Shown here in pieces: positions 1 to 11,186 of a stretch of DNA of 64,000 bases; the stretch's first letter is position 1, and the number at the start of each line of letters is the position of its first letter. Under the pieces are notes generated by a model. The model did not search any database. It had not been told where the DNA came from and worked only from the letters and a program-made list of their open reading frames with translations. Location of the stretch: contig NC_079887.1 of the NCBI RefSeq assembly GCF_029227915.1, forward strand, positions 20,025,650-20,089,649, read 5' to 3'. The position numbers were made by a program, and so were the translations under genes. Origin of the DNA: Hydractinia symbiolongicarpus (Eukaryota > Cnidaria > Hydrozoa > Anthoathecata > Hydractiniidae).

Positions 1-1
1 A

Positions 2-139
2 TATTTCATCGCTACAATTAAGAATGCTCCTAAGCTCTCCGATTTTTACACGCCGAGCAAAAGACAACAAGACGGTGAACTCACGTTCATTCTCGGTTCC
101 TTGGCCCTTTTGCGGTTCGTAGCGTACAAATGGATGTAA
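2..139 (+). pseudogene. C-terminal tail of an unidentified ORF, Polinton region
   Basis: An open frame enters from the left edge and stops with TAA at 137-139. The visible 45 codons include a lysine/aspartate-rich stretch and a short hydrophobic end (ILGSLALLRFVAYKWM). The same frame continues after the stop straight into the integrase N terminus with no ATG between them. It could therefore be the end of a separate upstream gene, or the N-terminal part of the integrase separated by a nonsense codon. I recognise no domain. Confidence 0.35.
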
Positions 140-406
140 TCGTTTTTTTTTTTGACATGTAATAAGACGTCAAAAACGAAGCATATCATTACTCCAGAAA
201 AAAGGGAAAAGCTAAGCCATATAAATTACCAACCAGAACATCTTTCGACTGGACGAAAAGCCATCAAATTGCTCTCCGAGAAGAGTGGTCTTTCCAAAAA
301 GAAAGTCATACATTCGCTTAGTCGTCAGTTGCTCTGGCTTAGGCATATCAAAGGCCCCAAGCGCATCAACTATCCGCATTTCACAGTTACGAGGCCAAAC
401 GAGATC
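140..406 (+). pseudogene. Polinton integrase, N-terminal fragment
   Basis: The N-terminal helical region of a Polinton rve-type integrase. The pattern is a 'YQPEHLSTGRKAIKLL' block, then a Lys-rich helix, then 'RQLLWLRHIKGPKRINYPHF' and 'PNEI'. In related Polinton integrases this leads directly into the catalytic core. Here the core resumes at 11,187 ('DLLYMPHDK'), after a LINE insertion. About three codons expected between the two parts are missing, so the insertion probably removed a few bases. There is no ATG in frame at the start of this piece. Confidence 0.75.
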
Positions 407-426
407 GGCTCGCAGCAGGTTGAAAG

Positions 427-1832
427 ATGGCGGCTAAAGATATCTTAGTAAATTACACTGAGGATATGGAAGTATTAGAAGAAAGCGTTTTGCAATCTAT
501 TAAAAATATTCATGGAAGAAAAAAACGTGCAGATATGGACAGTATTATTGTTGAGTCGAAAGAATTCAGTCCAGAAAAGGTAAAATATACTGTTCAACGA
601 CTTTGCGATACTGATAAACTTTTTCTCATAAACAGACGAGGATGACCTAGCTATAGGATAAGTAAAAACATTTTTACTGGCAAAATTACGAGTGTTGATA
701 GGGAAGAAGGGGAAGATGATATCCAAGAACCAGATGAAAATGTAGACCACCTCGATCTTCTCGTTCAGGAACTACAACAGGTTAAAAACTTTGAAGTTTT
801 AAAAGAAATAGTTAAAATGGTATCGGACCTGAAAGAATACGTCTCGTATGAAGTCGGTAAATTAAAAAGAAATATGGTAAATGATTTGGTTGTTTACTTG
901 AAGGAAGAAAACGATTTTTTAAAAAACGAGATAAAAGAATTTCAAAGTTTGTTGAGGGACGTTTTGTTACAAGACATAAACAAAAATAATCATGAAAAAA
1001 TTAAAAACAAATCAGAAACCAATGAATGGAACGATGTAAAGAAAGGTCCCTCGGGAAAAATAGAGAAAAGATATAATAATAGATTCAGCCTTTCAAATTG
1101 GTTTAGTACACTTCAGAACGAACAAAACAACTATAATCACTATCACGCACAACCACTTACGAATAATCAAAGTTACGCACCACCACAACCAAATAAATCT
1201 ATAAGAAGACCAAATCCCGTTATTAACCTTTCTCCAGAAAGAGATCTTTTACAACATAACATCAAATCATCTGAAACCCGTAAAAATAAAAGAAGATTAA
1301 AATCATCAGTGATAGCATCGCAAAAGGCATAAACACTCGAGAGTTCAATAATCATTTGAGAAACGGTGATGCAAGATTTAAAGTTTTTCCTGGTTCAAAT
1401 ATTAAAAATTTGGGTCATTACTCTCTACCAACCTTAGTAGATGAGAATCCAGAAATAGTAGTTGTGCATGTTGGAATAAACGACTTGCTGGATATAAAGA
1501 GAAATAAATCATCGGTTAATGAAATTGCAGAAAAAATAATCAAACTATCACGCGTATACATCGATCATGGCGTCGAAAAAGTTTTTATTTCAAGTGTTAT
1601 TATCTGTACTCGTATTGATTTTGAGTTTATCAAATCGTTAAATCATATACTTGAGAACGAGGCAAAGAATTATGGCTATATTTTTATCGACAATAGTAAT
1701 ATTATGGAATCTAATTTGTGGAAAGATGGATTACATCTAATGGAAAGTGGTAAGGTTTTGTTAGCTAATAACTTCTTATTTTATAAAAATAATTTTTTAG
1801 GTCTGGATTTTATAGAAACGAATGTATACTGA
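427..1832 (+). pseudogene. LINE ORF1 with C-terminal SGNH esterase domain
   Basis: It starts at ATG 427. The N-terminal part is charged and probably coiled-coil (residues around 130-190 carry a Lys/Glu-rich 'YEVGKLKRNM...YLKEENDFLKNEIKEF' pattern), followed by an Asn/Gln/Pro-rich linker. The frame shifts near 1,300-1,330, and the second frame carries SGNH-hydrolase blocks: 'IISDSIAKG' (catalytic Ser), 'HVGINDLL' (GxND block) and 'DGLHLMESG' (Asp-His pair). Esterase domains of this type are known in ORF1 of CR1-group LINEs, where they are thought to act on lipids or on ribonucleoprotein targeting. Defects: an in-frame TGA at 643-645 and the frameshift before the esterase. Confidence 0.75.
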
Positions 1833-3024
1833 TTTCTGATAGGATAAGCACTGAACTTTCGGCATCCTGCTCCCAGGGTGTAACACATCCATATGGGGTT
1901 ACTTCTTCTGAATGCAATAAGGAATTAAATGATCAACTTGAGACTGACCAATCACATGATTCTACATATAATTTACAAAATTCTCTGAAAAATGTCTGTG
2001 ATATTAGAATCAAAAATCCTTTCAATCTATTGATAGGATATTTGAACATAAATAGTTTAAGGAAAAAAATAATTGACTTAAGGGTAATCTTTGTGGAATT
2101 TGCTCCAGATTATTTTGTATTATCTGAAACAAAATTAGATAGCACTTTTCCAAATAGTCAATTTACTATTGATGATTATGAATTAAGATCTAGAAAAGAT
2201 CGGGATAAAAATGGGGGTGGGCTAATTGAGTATGTAAAAAAGGGAGTGGTTTGTAAGCAAATAAACATAGCTAACCTTACAAGTAATGAAATTATATGTT
2301 CTGAGCTAAACATCAGAAACAAAAAATGGACTATTATCACCCTTTATCGTCCACCACGTCATTCTAATCTTCAAAGTTTCTTTGAAGATTTGGAGAAAAT
2401 TCTAAACAAAACACTCTCATTTTGTGATAACATCATTGTGATGGGGGACATAAACATTGATACTCATAATAAAAATGAAATAATAAATTATCATTACATA
2501 ACTTCTCTTTGCGATACTTTTGACCTAAAAAACTTAGTCAAAGACAAAACATGTTTTGCAAGTGAACAAGGGACATCAATTGATGTTATTTTAACAAATA
2601 AACAAAGGTCTTTTCAAAACACTATGGTTACTGAGACTGGACTCAGTGACCATCATCTGATGATTACAACTTTCCTAAGATCTCATCTGGTAAGAACTAA
2701 TTGTTTATAGAAGTAACAGAAAGTTTGATAAGAGAAAATTTATTTCTGATGTTAGGAATACACGTTTTGATTTTAATGAAAATGACCCTGCTTCAAATTA
2801 CGACCACTTGACAAAAACGTTTAGTTCTATTATTGAAAAGCATGCCCCTTTAAAACAGAAACTGCTCAGGGGAAATAAGCACCTTTTATGAATAAAGAAC
2901 TTAAGCAAGCCATTTATACCAGGTCAAGATTTAAAAATCGATACAATAAAGATCCTACTGAAGAAAACAAGATTAAATATAAAAAACAACGAAATAGGTG
3001 TGTTGGCCTCAGAAAGAAAGCCAT
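1829..3024 (+). pseudogene. LINE ORF2, endonuclease (EEP/APE-like) part
   Basis: An APE-like endonuclease that nicks target DNA for target-primed reverse transcription. Motifs seen are 'GYLNINSLRKK' (catalytic Asn region), 'LSETKLD' (catalytic Glu), 'TLYRPP', 'VMGDINID' (catalytic Asp-x-Asn) and 'TSIDVILTN...GLSDHHLM' (terminal SDHH). The EEP frame ends at 2,710. The linker towards the reverse transcriptase ('KFDKRKFISDVRN', then 'MNKELKQAIYTRSRFKNRYNK') continues in other frames, so there are frameshifts near 2,700 and 2,880. The frame is then cut at 3,030 by the inserted DNA transposon and resumes at 9,130. Confidence 0.85.
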
Positions 3025-3030
3025 AAAAAT

Positions 3031-3118
3031 ATCAACCTCGTTCCCAGGGCTTTTTGTCTCTCATCGGCGCTGCGCTTATTGATAGGTCTGACGAAAAAGG
3101 CCCTGGAGGAGGCTGGTT
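3031..3118 (+). repeat. Left terminal inverted repeat of the helicase transposon
   Basis: Pairs with 9,043-9,129. Shared blocks run in the same order from each end: ATCAACCTCGWTCCCAGG, then TTGTCTCT, then a variable CG-rich stretch, then GGCCCTGG(A/T)GGAGGCTGG. Similarity is imperfect in the middle. Confidence 0.8.
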
Positions 3119-3733
3119 TTATTCCGAGCCGTGATTGGTCGAGAATTTCACCTAATTATGCGAAAGATAAAACGTCACTCGGTCCGTGAAATATTCACGC
3201 TGAAACTAACTGTAAACAATAAAGATGGCCGACACTGTGCATACATGTTTTGTATCAGAAAAAAATATTTGAAAAATACATTTTGGCAAGAAACTTTTAT
3301 GGCTTCAATTAGTTTTAACTAGTTAACTCTCAGTCCAGATGTGCTTGTATGTAACTACATGCTACTTATGCTCAAATTAATATTAGCAACTGACCAAGAG
3401 ATTGTCTAGAGCTAGCTAGTTATAAAACAAGAAGTGTAGACATATATATAGTTACAGATAGATAGCTACTAGTTATTTATTATTATTATTACTACTGAAC
3501 ATCAGAATACAAAGTAAGCGCAGTTAGCTACATCAACGCAAAAACAGATAAAGGATTGGATGTATTTTCCATGCTAATTACACAGATTTTACATATTGCA
3601 AGAATTCTGTTAACTCTTAAAATGGTAAGGGATTATATATAAGATAAAAACACAAAGCTATCTATACATTTATATATATACATCTATATTGCTAAATATA
3701 AAAATTTTCTTTTTTTATTCAAGGTATAGAAGA
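3119..3733 (+). other. 5' untranslated/promoter region of the transposase gene
   Basis: AT-rich non-coding DNA between the left terminal repeat and the transposase ATG. It contains short (TTA)n and TATATA stretches. A pyrimidine-rich tract ending in AAG just before 3,721 looks like a splice acceptor, so the first transposase exon may be preceded by a leader intron. Confidence 0.4.
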
Positions 3734-6677
3734 ATGGCTAAGCCAGCTACTCCTAAGAAGATTTACTTTCGTAACACTTCCAATGATGGAAATTTCTGCA
3801 GGTTATGTGCCAAATTAAAACAAAAATCTTTGTTTATAAAAATATTCAGCAATATTGGAAAAAACAAAAACATTGAGAACAAAATAAGTCTAACATGTGG
3901 GTTAAGAACAACGGAACTGGATGCTCTTCCAACTGTTATATGTCAGTCTTGTGTCACCTTTGTCGAGAAAATGTCAGACTTTCGGAAAAATGTTCAACTG
4001 AATCAAATTCAGTTACGACAAAACGTGTCTGTCAAACGTGGCATATTGTCTCCGCATAACGAGAAAAATCAAACTATTGAAAGTGAGAAAAAGAACGAAA
4101 AAGGAAAATCTAGAAAGCAACTTAACTTTGCTGAAAACAAGGAGTTAACTGAAGTTCCTACCACACAACTGCAACCACGCAATATTGTTTCTCCCGAAGA
4201 CAATATACCAGCAATGCAAAAATTAAAACTGGAAACAGCGCTTAAATCCAATAATAATATGGTAGTAGCAAATACAATCATTAACCACTGTCCAACTATA
4301 TCTACATATTTGAAAAATAATTATATTAATAATTTGAAAAGTTCCTGTAAAAAACTTGCCACAAGAAAAAAACCATCAATTTTACACAAAAAAGGGTATG
4401 AAGAGATGCAAAATTTTAATATTGAAAAACTGTGGGCTGAGATCAAAGAAAATCATCCATTACTTGTTGATGTTCTTAGTGCTGTGTGTGGGCAAAAGGA
4501 TATTGTACTTGAAACTAAAAACAAATTTTGTTTCATATATTCCATACTGATGCAAATGCGGTGGCATGAACTTAGTTTATATCAGAGAGTCAACACTGTT
4601 TTGATCATTGAGGGTGGATGCAGCAAAAAGGTAATATATAAGTCAGTAGATGTAAGATGTAAATAATGGGAAATGCTCTTGAGATTTTAACTCCGACTAA
4701 TAGAAAAAGTTTCTGTTCTTATTTTGCTTTTTATAGAAAGGTGAAAATTTATCCAAAAAATTCTAAATGTATATATATATATTAAAACTTTTCATTAAAA
4801 CATGTTTTTGGATATAAGTAAACATAACGAACAACTAAATTAAGCTATGTTGGGTACTTATATTCTAGTTACAAGAAAGATTCAACAAACTAGGAGTATG
4901 CCTGTCACACAAGATGAAAGGAAATCTGTTAAACTTGATTGGAAGCCACTATATGGAAAAGGCGATTGATTTAGTGAAAAACAACACAACACTCAGAGGA
5001 AGCGGCGATAACTGGGATCTGAAAGTACTAGTGGAGACAAGAAAGGGTGTTGACAACAAAGATTACCATCTTTTTGCAACAAATCTAATCGCAAACAGAA
5101 TTCGTTTTGACCATCTTCCAAACAACCAGCCAATTGGAGATATTCGATATATGGACAGGAAGAAATTTGCTGTCAATATGGCAGAATGGGAATGTTACAG
5201 ACAGACAACAAAGGTTCTGATTGGAAGAATTCTGGTTGAGTTTTTCCCAAAATTTAAATTTTTAAAAAAAGTAATCCCAGATCATATTGACAACAGATTT
5301 AGTGACAAAATGTCCCAAAAGTCAACAATAATTTCAATGCCGATCATTGATGCAAATGAAGCAAGGTATGCAGATTGTGTCGAGATCCTGCGAACATATG
5401 AGAAATGGATTGCAGAGATATACCAAAAGGCTGGTAAACTGACTGACATGCCAATTATCGACAATACACCATTACCTGAAAACACAGCTGAGCCAGGTCA
5501 ATCATATTCTCATACTGTGTTTAGCAACGAAGATCCAATGAAGGACATGAAAATAATGTTTAGTGGTGATCAGCTGACACGAGTCCGTTTCGCTGGTGCG
5601 AAATCCCTATTAGCTGGGAATCACACACCAACAGACCGGTTGGAGCATTGTTCCCCTTTCAAAGCTGCAATGTGGCACTGTAAGGCATCTTTACTTCAAT
5701 ATTCATTTGCTCTGCTTTACTCAGCAAACTCTGTCAACCAGATAGGAACACTGAAGTATTTCAGGGAGAAAATGAATAGAAGGAATTCAACCCCAGGTAA
5801 AGTGTTAGACTCATACGAAGGTAGTGAAGATCTGTTTTTAAGTGTTGGTAGAGCATATGTTGTTGTAGCAGCAATGTCTTTTTTGGAGATGGATACATTG
5901 GAAGATGAACCAAAAAGACATCCCTTTCCTAAAAATTTGGTGCATGCTAGCAAAGAGGTAAAAAAAGAATATTTTAACACTTTACTGGATAATTTTGTCG
6001 ATCAATTTGTTCTCCAAAAATCAATTGAAGATGGTGATCAAGTGAAAAATTACGGTCTGTGTATCATTTTCTTAACAGTCCTCATCCTTCAGATGAAAGA
6101 TACAGCTAAAGAAGGAGATGGTGACAGAAACCTCATCAATCAAAAGCTTTTGTTGTCAATATTTCGATCACTTGGTGCATACAGTAAATATGCGATAGAG
6201 ATGTTTGTAAGCATTGCACAAGTAGAATGCTTGTTGACACCTAGATTGTCTGAGGAGTTCAAATGGGGATACTTTTCAAATTGGAGAGGTGGAGCAGGGC
6301 AAAACATTGAAGATGATCTATCACAAGAAATCAGTAATCGTTTAGGAAAACACATCGTGCAAAGAATGGGAGCAAATAAAACAATAAAATCCATTAGCAA
6401 AGTGTGCAAGGCTGTGAGCGGTGTAAAAGAAATCAAAGAAAATTATGATCAAAACCTAAATATTCATGATACATCGGTCCAACACTCTAAACGAGAGTCC
6501 ATATCTGATGAAAAAGAGATGACAAACGACCTGCTTAATCTTCGCCCATTTAGCCACATTGTTGGAAGAGCTCATCAAAGTTTTCCTGATATTAAACGTT
6601 CCCCACTACGTTACTTGAATATTGTAGAACATCAAAAATGGTTAGAAAAACATAAATTACAGCTATATGTTCCCTAG
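3734..6677 (+). CDS. Transposase: ZAD-like zinc finger plus DUF6589-like core (two exons)
   Basis: Exon 1 is 3734-4630 (donor AAG|GTAATA). Exon 2 is 4869-6677 (acceptor TTCTAG|). The splice is phase 0 and gives about 901 codons with no internal stop. Near the N terminus is a ZAD-like C4 zinc module: 'CRLC', then about 45 residues, then 'CQSC', followed by a helix ('FVEKMSDFRKN'). The middle is charged and low-complexity. The core in exon 2 carries the DUF6589-type signature 'MFSGDQLTRVRFAGAKS...DRLEHCSPF' and 'EDLFLSVGRAYVVVAAM'; the Asp of GDQLT is a candidate catalytic residue. The length suits an Academ-type transposase. It faces the helicase gene tail to tail, about 230 bp away. The intact frame suggests a recent insertion. 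The fold and catalytic residues are inferred from motif resemblance only. Confidence 0.75.
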
Positions 6678-6906
6678 GATTTTATAAAGTAAGAATCTGT
6701 TATATCAAGGTGAGTTCCATAAACGTATATATATATTATTTATGCTAACATTGACTGCTGATAATTCAAACCTCCAGAAAAAGTAGAACTTTTTTAAATT
6801 CTGTCTACTGAGTGCTTTTAATCTTACAAGTTTGTTTTATCAGAAGTGAATATTATATACTATATATTTTAAAGTTTGTTTATATATATTTATATATATA
6901 CCTAAA
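6678..6906. other. AT-rich gap between the convergent transposase and helicase genes
   Basis: No ORF. Contains TATATA runs and AT-rich sequence in which both convergent transcripts would have to end. Confidence 0.5.
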
Positions 6907-8868
6907 TTATTTATGCTTTGGGGCATACTTATTTATTTTATCGTATATGGTGGTAGCATATTGATCATCCCAAACATCATATTCAAATAACAGATCATTT
7001 TTAGATCTTATAAATGGAAGTTTACTCAATAGTGTTTGAACCAAATTTTTATTGATAGATGGAAGTTCATAAGTTTGATCAAGGGTAGTCAATAGTTAAA
7101 GTCTCCAAGTTTCAATAATTTCTTTCAGCTCAGTTTGTAAGCATTTAAAAGCATCTTCTGATACTAAATCACGGCAAGGTAATGTTGTTTCTTTTATCAG
7201 CAAATTAGACTTTGTACAATTTGAGCAACAATTATCTTGTTCATATTTTTTAAAACCAAAGAAATTTAGAATAAATTTCCTTAAGCACAGATCTGTTTTG
7301 CAGAAGCACTTCATGCTATCGTCAACATTATTTTTATTAACAGCAATATCTGCATTATTGTAATACAATGTTGCAGTTGAGTTTTGCCCACACCTTCCAG
7401 CTCTACCAATTTCTTGCATGTAAGATTCAATATTGGCTGGAGGCGTTATGTGGATAACTTCAGTAACCTTTGGTGCATTAACACCCATCCCGAGTGCTGT
7501 GGTTGCAAACACAACTCTAATAGACGAATCTTGTTTTGTAATTTCATCTAAGATTTCTTTCTTCATTCTAGATGTTTGAGGAGCATGAAATTGACAAAAT
7601 AGTTTTGTGTTATTTGGAGTTACTGTTTGCTGAAATAACGAATAAGCATAGCCACAATATTTTAGCTTCATGTAAATGATTGTCATGGGATAATCATCCC
7701 GTAATTTATTTAACTCTTTAGCAATGGGAACTAAAATATCGTCATAGCTTCTTAAGCCAAAGTTGTTTCCGCGTCTTGGCAATTTCTTTAAAAATATATT
7801 TTTTCTATTTGGATTTGCAACAACAACCTTACAATAAGGACTGAAACATAGTTTCTCTTTTAAAATTTTTATTTTGCTTGGGGGTGCAGTTGCTGTCAAA
7901 GCAATCATGGGTGTGCTTGGAAAAAGAGCTTTCAGTGTGCATAATTTTCCAAAATCTTCACGAAATTCAGCACCCCTAAAACATATAAATGGAGTGTTTT
8001 TTTTTAAATTTTGTATAGCTAATATATTAGCAATTTATTATATTATGTACCAACAGATATATATTATCAACTTGTCAAAAGATATGTTTGTTTATATTAG
8101 TTTCATTATATATTTTCATATATATATTACATATAGCTATATATATATAACAGATTTTTATACTGTATATATTCAGTTTTGTTAAATATTTCATATGATA
8201 TGTGCTATATACATACCTACAGTACTTCATTATTATTTTATAAAATGAATTTTAAAAACCACCAAAGTTTTTTTATAATTTTATAATCTATATTCTTGAA
8301 TAGCCAGCTAGAGCTAGTTTACTTACCACATTTCAACACAATGCGCTTCATCAACCACGCAAGCTACCACATTTTGTTGATAAATTTTGCTCTTTAAAAT
8401 TGAACGCCCTTGATCAGATAAAAAGGATTCTGGATGGGCAAATAAAATCTTAATATCTCCGTTTTTAATACCACAATCAATTGTAATATTTGTACCATCA
8501 TGGTCGTCCTCCACTGCATCATTACTTCCAAACAAGCTCTCATCTGCCTCAAACTTCCTCTGTTCCAAGTTCAATACAGCAGCAGAAAAACCAATCCCAT
8601 TCAAGTATTTCACCTGATCATTTATAATGGAAGTTAAAGGGCTGATGACCAAAACAATATTCTTTTCATTTTTAACTGGGAAGAGATCAGCAAGTAAATG
8701 AAAAATAATTGATTTTCCAAATCCAGTAGGCAGAACTGCCACCACATCATTCCCCTTTAACAAAGCTTCCAAACATATGACTTGCTTTGGTTTCAGGCAA
8801 AACTGAAAAATGTAATTATTTAATGCGAAAGATATTCGCTTTAAAATATCAATATACGTTAGAGCCAT
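6907..8868 (-). CDS. RecQ-like superfamily-2 DNA helicase of the transposon (two exons, possible nonsense codon)
   Basis: Exon 1 is 8868-8327 and exon 2 is 7975-7096. Splicing (TG|GTAAGT ... TTTTAG|G) rebuilds the 'DEAHCVEMWGAEFREDFGKL' block. Walker A is 'LPTGFGKS', the DEAH box is 'DEAHC', motif IV-V is 'VFATTALGMGVNAPKV' and motif VI is 'EIGRAGRCGQ'. A Cys cluster after the helicase core (CFCKTDLC...CCSNC) resembles the RecQ zinc-binding region. About 473 codons to the TAA at 7096-7098. The same frame stays open for 63 more codons (to 6907, ending 'INKYAPKHK'), which suggests that the TAA is a nonsense mutation that cuts off the true C terminus. The likely role is unwinding DNA during transposition or repair of the excision site (inference). 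Confidence 0.85.
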
Positions 8869-9042
8869 CACGACCTAAAGCCTTCAAGGTCCAGTCTTCA
8901 CTAAAAAGTTCTATTTCCATTGATCACGATAAAATCCAGACCCTAATAATTAAATTGAAACTCGCTTACCAAAGACTAGGAAGTATAAAATTCCTGATAA
9001 ACGAGACACGAGTGCATTAATTAAAAATCTGCGAAAATCAAA

Positions 9043-9129
9043 GATTTTTGACCAGCCTCCACCAGGGCCATGTTCGTCTCGCCGTCCGATATTCAAAAAG
9101 AGACAACTTGTCCTGGGATCGAGGTTGAT
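9043..9129 (-). repeat. Right terminal inverted repeat of the helicase transposon
   Basis: Inverted partner of 3,031-3,118; ends ...CCTGGGATCGAGGTTGAT, followed by the duplicated target 'aaaaat'. Confidence 0.8.
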
Positions 9130-9135
9130 AAAAAT

Positions 9136-11032
9136 ATATTTAAAAAATGTTATAGATTCTGGGATTGTAGAAAATAAAACTTTTTGGAAAACTATTAAGC
9201 CGTTTATAACCAATAAAAGTGGTTTGAACAATGATAACATTATGATTATCAAAGATGGTGCTCAGATAACCAATGACAGTGAGCTTGCTGAATTATTTAA
9301 TGAACACTATATTAACATTGTAGAAAAAAGTAGTGGAACCAAGCCAATATCAATTGATTATCGAAATTCCTTAGACAAAGAGAAACTAATTAATGAGATA
9401 ATTAAAACATACGAGAGTCATCCGAGTATTGTCAAAATTAAAGCCTGCAACGAAAATATAATTTTTTTTAACTTTGAGGAGGTAGATGACAACACAATCA
9501 AAAAACTTTTTACTAATTTAAACATAAATTCCTCTCCAGGTAGAGACAAAATACCCCCAAAGCTTGTGAAGTTAGCTAGTGAATATCTGATTGGCCCATT
9601 GAAAAATGCTATAAACAGCAGCATAAAATTGAATATTTTTCCCGATGGAGCCAAACGTGCAACAGTAGCACCTCTTGACAAAGGAGGCAAAGACAAACAT
9701 AGCATTAGAAATTTTAGATCTGTCAGTGTGTTGAATGTATTTTCAAAATTCTATGAAAACATAATGAAGGATCAAATCATGTCTTTCATAGAATCGAAAC
9801 TTTCAATATTTTTGTCAGCCTATCGGAAAAACTATAACACACAGCATGTCTTAATTCGTTTACTAGAAGAATGGAAAAAAAAACTTGATATGAATTACGT
9901 GGTTGGTGCAGTCTTAATGGATCTATCAAAAGCTTTCGATTGCGTGCCACATGATTTACTAATCGCTAAACTTGAGGCATATGGATTTGAAATTAATGCC
10001 CTGAAATTTTTCCTGTCATACCTAACAAATAGAGAACAATCTACTCGTATAAACGGACACTACAGTCTTTTCCAAATGATTTTTTCAGGTTTGCCGCAAG
10101 GATCAATCTTAGGCCCGATAATTTTTAATATTTTTCTTAACGATATTTTTCTTTTTATAACCAGAAGTGACCTACACAACTATGCTGATGATAATACATT
10201 GTCAAGCTTTTCCAATTCAATTCCAAACCTCATTAAAATTTTAGAAGGTGAGTCTGAGCAGGCATTAGCATGGCTACATGAAAATAAAATGATTGCTAAC
10301 CCTGACAAATTTCAATGCATTAACATCAGCAAAGATAGGATAGAAAACACAAGTAGTAAACTGATAAGAATCGGAGATAAAAACATATATTCGCAAGACA
10401 CAGTCAAACTGTTAGGAGTTAAAATTGACAATAACCTTAGATTTGATCCACACTTAAATGAGGTTTGGTAGAAAGCATCTGCGCAACTAAATGCTTTGTA
10501 TAGATTTAAAAACATACTTCCTTTTAAAGCTAAGAGTGTCTTAGCAGAAAGTTTTGTGTATTCAAACTTTAACTACTGTCCACTTATTTGGAATTTCTCA
10601 TCTTCAAAATCACTTTCTAGGGTCGAAAAACTCCATAAGCGAGCCCTAAAATTTGTAGATAGCGGATATTCAGAGAGAAAATAAAAGTACATTTCTAGCA
10701 AGAACAAAAGTAACTACATGAAAATTATGCTAATACGAAATCTATGTATAGAGATTTTTAAATCTCTTAATAATTTAAATCCGCCATTTATGTTAGACAT
10801 CTTTCAACGCAGCGAAACAAACCGGCCAGTACGAAGTCAATATTTAAATAATCTTAAAACATTGAACTTTAATACTAAAAATTTTGGGGAAAAATGTCTT
10901 CGCTCATTGGGGCCTAAAATTTAGAATACTTTACCATCCGAATTGAAAAGTTGTAACAGCCTTAAAAAATTTAAAACGAAACTAAAGGAGTATGATTTCA
11001 GTCACTCGGTCTATTTAAATAATTTTTCATAA
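9136..11032 (+). pseudogene. LINE ORF2, reverse transcriptase and C-terminal part
   Basis: Continues the endonuclease frame after the inserted transposon. Reverse transcriptase motifs occur in order: 'NINSSPGRDKIPPKLVKL', 'VGAVLMDLSKAFDCVPHDLL' (first catalytic Asp), 'FSGLPQGSILGPIIFNIFLND' and 'NYADDN' (catalytic Asp pair), then thumb sequence 'LHENKMIANPDKFQ'. The frame stays the same to 11,032 but has in-frame stops at 10,469-10,471 (TAG), 10,682-10,684 (TAA) and 10,922-10,924 (TAG), all after the catalytic domain. The C-terminal region ('SNFNYCPLIWNF', 'LHKRALKFV') is typical of CR1/L2-type ORF2. Confidence 0.85.
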
Positions 11033-11186
11033 TTTTTATACATTTTTCATAAAACTATAAACAAATTTTTGTCGGATTTGATTAGTTTCCTGTATATTTA
11101 TAAGTATGTATTTATTTATTTTTTTATATCAGGAAGCTATATGTACATAGTTATTTCTCCGACGTTAAATAAATTAAGAAGAAGAA
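11033..11186 (+). other. LINE 3' UTR and (GAA)n tail
   Basis: AT-rich 3' UTR ending in 'AATAAATTAA' and then a short GAA repeat. The Polinton integrase frame resumes immediately afterwards. Confidence 0.7.

Larger units (their letters stand above)
3031..9129. mobile_element. Academ-like (AcademH-type) DNA transposon with transposase and helicase
   Basis: A 6,099-bp element with imperfect inverted ends of roughly 85 bp. The left end starts ATCAACCTCGTTCCCAGG and the right end, reverse-complemented, starts ATCAACCTCGATCCCAGG. The direct repeat 'aaaaat' flanks it (3025-3030 and 9130-9135). This is 4 bp if each terminal repeat is taken one base longer. Removing the element and one copy of the duplication restores the LINE reading frame, which confirms the boundaries. 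Inside are two convergent genes, a transposase (3734-6677, plus) and a helicase (7096-8868, minus). A transposase of about 900 residues together with a superfamily-2 helicase is the layout reported for the AcademH lineage. Assignment to that lineage is inference. Confidence 0.8.
407..11186 (+). mobile_element. CR1/L2-like non-LTR retrotransposon, near full length, split by a DNA transposon
   Basis: A LINE inserted in the Polinton integrase. It reads ORF1 with SGNH esterase (427-1832), ORF2 endonuclease (about 1829-3024), a 6.1-kb DNA transposon (3031-9129), then ORF2 reverse transcriptase and C terminus (9136-11032), a short 3' UTR and a (GAA)n tail at about 11,175-11,186. The microsatellite tail, EEP-type endonuclease and ORF1 esterase point to the CR1/L2 group. 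The 5' boundary is approximate, since the first bases of the LINE and the broken integrase cannot be separated exactly. Several stops and frameshifts show that it is inactive. Confidence 0.85.
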
